A stretch of DNA of 14,201 nt, from NCBI GenBank assembly GCA_900546215.1, contig URCD01000060.1, positions 1 through 14,201 of the forward strand, given 5' to 3'. A program made the translations under genes and the position numbers. The stretch is from an uncultured Eubacteriales bacterium (GTDB taxonomy: Bacteria > Bacillota > Clostridia > Lachnospirales > Anaerotignaceae). The notes beneath the pieces were generated by a model that was given only the letters and a program-made list of their open reading frames with translations, was not told the DNA's origin and made no database searches. This document shows, piece after piece, positions 14,180 through 14,201 of this stretch (positions are counted from its first letter, which is position 1; each line of letters opens with the position of its first letter).

Positions 14180-14201
14180 TCAAATTTAAAGAGTTGGAGC
14201 T

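Noticed and set aside
1..14201. Mobile elements, CRISPR arrays, phage genes, tRNA or rRNA genes
   Set aside because: I found no transposase, integrase, regularly spaced repeat, attachment-site duplication or RNA gene signature. The genes read as ordinary chromosome with consistent composition.

Overview
The window looks like a chromosomal segment of a spore-forming, anaerobic low-GC Firmicute, probably a gut-type clostridium (Lachnospirales-like). The base composition is AT-rich, ribosome binding sites are strong and purine-rich, and intrinsic terminators are many. A SpoIIQ-like gene sits behind a near-perfect forespore sigma-F promoter, and there is a SigV/RsiV-type sigma/anti-sigma pair. 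I saw no insertion sequence, phage gene, CRISPR array, tRNA or rRNA. The species cannot be named from this sequence.

Region 1 (1-3507, + strand) is a likely catabolic operon: the 3' part of an HMG-CoA-lyase-family gene, a MatC-type dicarboxylate carrier and a class III (CaiB/BaiF) CoA-transferase, closed by a terminator at 3477-3507. Together they suggest uptake of a branched dicarboxylate such as 3-hydroxy-3-methylglutarate, activation by CoA transfer, and cleavage to acetyl-CoA plus a keto acid. The substrate is inferred.

Region 2 (3530-6291) holds a radical SAM enzyme of unknown substrate with a cysteine-rich C-terminus (+). It converges on a Cys/Met-metabolism PLP enzyme (-) across one bidirectional terminator.

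Region 3 (6292-7973) is the sigma/anti-sigma operon: an ECF sigma factor overlapping an RsiV-like anti-sigma factor, with several symmetric elements in the leader. Region 4 (7981-8824) is a monocistronic spoIIQ-like gene with a sigma-F promoter; its M23 domain has lost nearly all catalytic residues. Region 5 (8850-10426) is pgi, with an extended -10 promoter and a bidirectional terminator.

Region 6 (10538-14201, - strand) reads permease, response regulator, histidine kinase. The permease is an FtsX-type ABC permease that appears to lack its normal N-terminus, with all three frames closed just upstream. The response regulator and kinase genes are joined by a TAATG overlap. A strong sigma-A-type promoter for the two-component pair is built into the terminator that ends the permease gene. 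The most interesting points are the sigma-F promoter with the dead SpoIIQ-like protein, the terminator/promoter overlap, the shortened permease, the putative HMG-type catabolic operon, and the palindromes around the sigma/anti-sigma operon.
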